From a virus, in IMG/VR virus record IMGVR_UViG_3300045971_001064, positions 1 to 64,000 of that record: a stretch of DNA of 64,000 bases. The stretch is one strand, 5' to 3'. The notes below the pieces were generated by a model. It ran no database searches. It saw only the letters and a list, made by a program, of their open reading frames with translations, and was not told where the DNA came from. A program made the translations under genes and the position numbers. This document shows, in pieces, positions 63,346 through 64,000 of the stretch; position 1 is the stretch's first letter; the number at the start of each line of letters is the position of its first letter.

Positions 63346-63833
63346 GACCGGCCCCTCTTCCCGTGAACGTAGCAGATGAACAGCGGCTCCTGCCCCGGCT
63401 TGCAGATGCACATCTTCTTCTCGCAGGTCTGGGTGTGCAGGTCGAGAGCCCGCTGGGTGAAGGCCAGCTTCTCCTCGACCCGGCGGGTCTCCTGCCGCGC
63501 CTCGGTCAACTGCTGGTCGCGCGTCTGGAAGTCCTTGGTCTTCTCGGCCAGCTTCCACTCCAAGTCGTGGATGCGGTTCTGCGCCTCAGCCAGCTTGATG
63601 GCGGTCTTCATCACCGCGTCCGAGACCCGCTCCGAGGCGACGGCCGTCTTCAGGACCCGCACGACCTGCTCGACCAGCTTGCGGCCGACGATGCGCTTGA
63701 GCACCTTCGCCTCGCACTGGCAGGCCTCGTTCACCAGCGCCGGGCACAGGACGTGGTGCGGCAGCCCGGCAGGCCTCGACGTCGCAGGCCGAGCCGGGTA
63801 GTCGCCGACGTCGTCCTCGTTCCACTTGCTCAT
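63342..63833 (-). CDS. Coiled-coil protein with Cys-rich end
   Basis: 163 residues starting MSKWNEDDVGDYPARP. Residues about 70-130 form a long heptad-type helix (IHDLEWKLAEKTKDFQTRDQQLTEARQ), followed by C-E-K-K-M-C-I-C-K near the C-terminus. A self-associating or adaptor protein. Confidence 0.65.
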   Translation of the reverse strand: MSKWNEDDVGDYPARPATSRPAGLPHHVLCPALVNEACQCEAKVLKRIVGRKLVEQVVRVLKTAVASERVSDAVMKTAIKLAEAQNRIHDLEWKLAEKTKDFQTRDQQLTEARQETRRVEEKLAFTQRALDLHTQTCEKKMCICKPGQEPLFICYVHGKRGRS

Positions 63834-64000
63834 CAGCGCACCCCTTGGTCGAACAGCGTGCCGATGCGGTGGTCGGAGTTGCGGCCGACGTGCAGGTTGA
63901 TGCGGCGGATGGAGCACTTGTCGATGAGGTGCTCCTTGCGCGCCACGATGACGCCCTCGATGGACGGGTAGAGGATGCGCAGCCCGTTCTCCTTGAGGGG
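63833..64000 (-). CDS. Partial CDS running off the window (5' end missing)
   Basis: 55 residues remain, ending TGA at 63835-63833 in an overlap with the next start (TGATG). The visible part (GLRILYPSIEGVIVARKEHLIDKCSIRRINLHVGRNSDHRIGTLFDQG) is beta-rich. Function unknown. Confidence 0.65.
   Translation of the reverse strand, partial: PLKENGLRILYPSIEGVIVARKEHLIDKCSIRRINLHVGRNSDHRIGTLFDQGVR

Overview
The window is a high-GC stretch of a large tailed bacteriophage with a contractile tail. The evidence is a major capsid protein (3901-5337), a tail sheath (57153-59585), a tail-tube-like protein (59609-60109), neck/connector-like genes, a lytic transglycosylase, a phage sigma factor, ThyX, DNA and RNA ligases, one tRNA and several free-standing homing endonucleases. 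No terminase, portal, polymerase or helicase is present, so this is only part of a genome much longer than 64 kb. The host cannot be named. It is probably a high-GC bacterium that tolerates leaderless mRNAs, because many promoters here place +1 on or next to the start codon.

Layout. The + strand carries virion and late-type genes in four blocks: 1-28995 (repeat protein, DUF3494 lipoprotein, capsid, a run of small genes with ThyX, transglycosylase and phosphoesterase, connector genes, then two giant multidomain proteins), 40231-46523 (structural and polyvalent-type genes invaded by an HNH and a GIY-YIG gene), 49861-50968, and 53444-61528 (neck/tail genes, sheath, tube). The - strand carries compact cassettes of small, probably early genes: 28992-39798/40064 (wHTH regulator, papain-like protein, sigma factor, WGR-DNA ligase, membrane proteins), 46359-49787 (RNA ligase and zinc-rich proteins), 50958-53402, and 61583-64000 (nucleotidyltransferase-like protein).

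The most striking content is a pair of giant proteins (2671 and about 2259 residues) that match the 'polyvalent protein' architecture of phage and conjugative elements. The first combines ParB-like, papain-like, three ADP-ribosyltransferase-like, GNAT-like, B12/radical-SAM, kinase-like, Nudix and HExxH metallopeptidase modules. The second has HExxH, GNAT-like, a tandem VYRVED module and a HipA/PI3K-like kinase fold. Hydrophobic-K-[SA]-E linkers recur between modules and in neighbouring virion proteins, suggesting maturation by a protease. They are probably packaged and delivered to the host.

Regulation is unusually legible. Class A promoters (TTGAC[A/T]-N17-TANNNT, start codon 6-7 nt after the -10) precede many - strand genes and fill 31-40 bp intergenic gaps. 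Class B promoters ([T]GGCGC-N17-TGC-TANNNT) occur on both strands, some leaderless and some with leaders. A third signal, [T/C]AATCTAG, sits just upstream of many + strand genes and has no recognisable -35. A phage sigma factor (33239-33898) is an obvious candidate to read one class. Two structured RNA candidates (21166-21400 and 40083-40156) follow class B promoters directly. Other notable items are small genes that copy the N-terminus of the capsid protein and part of the tube protein, an endonuclease VII remnant, and a DUF3494 (ice-binding fold) lipoprotein packaged as a moron.
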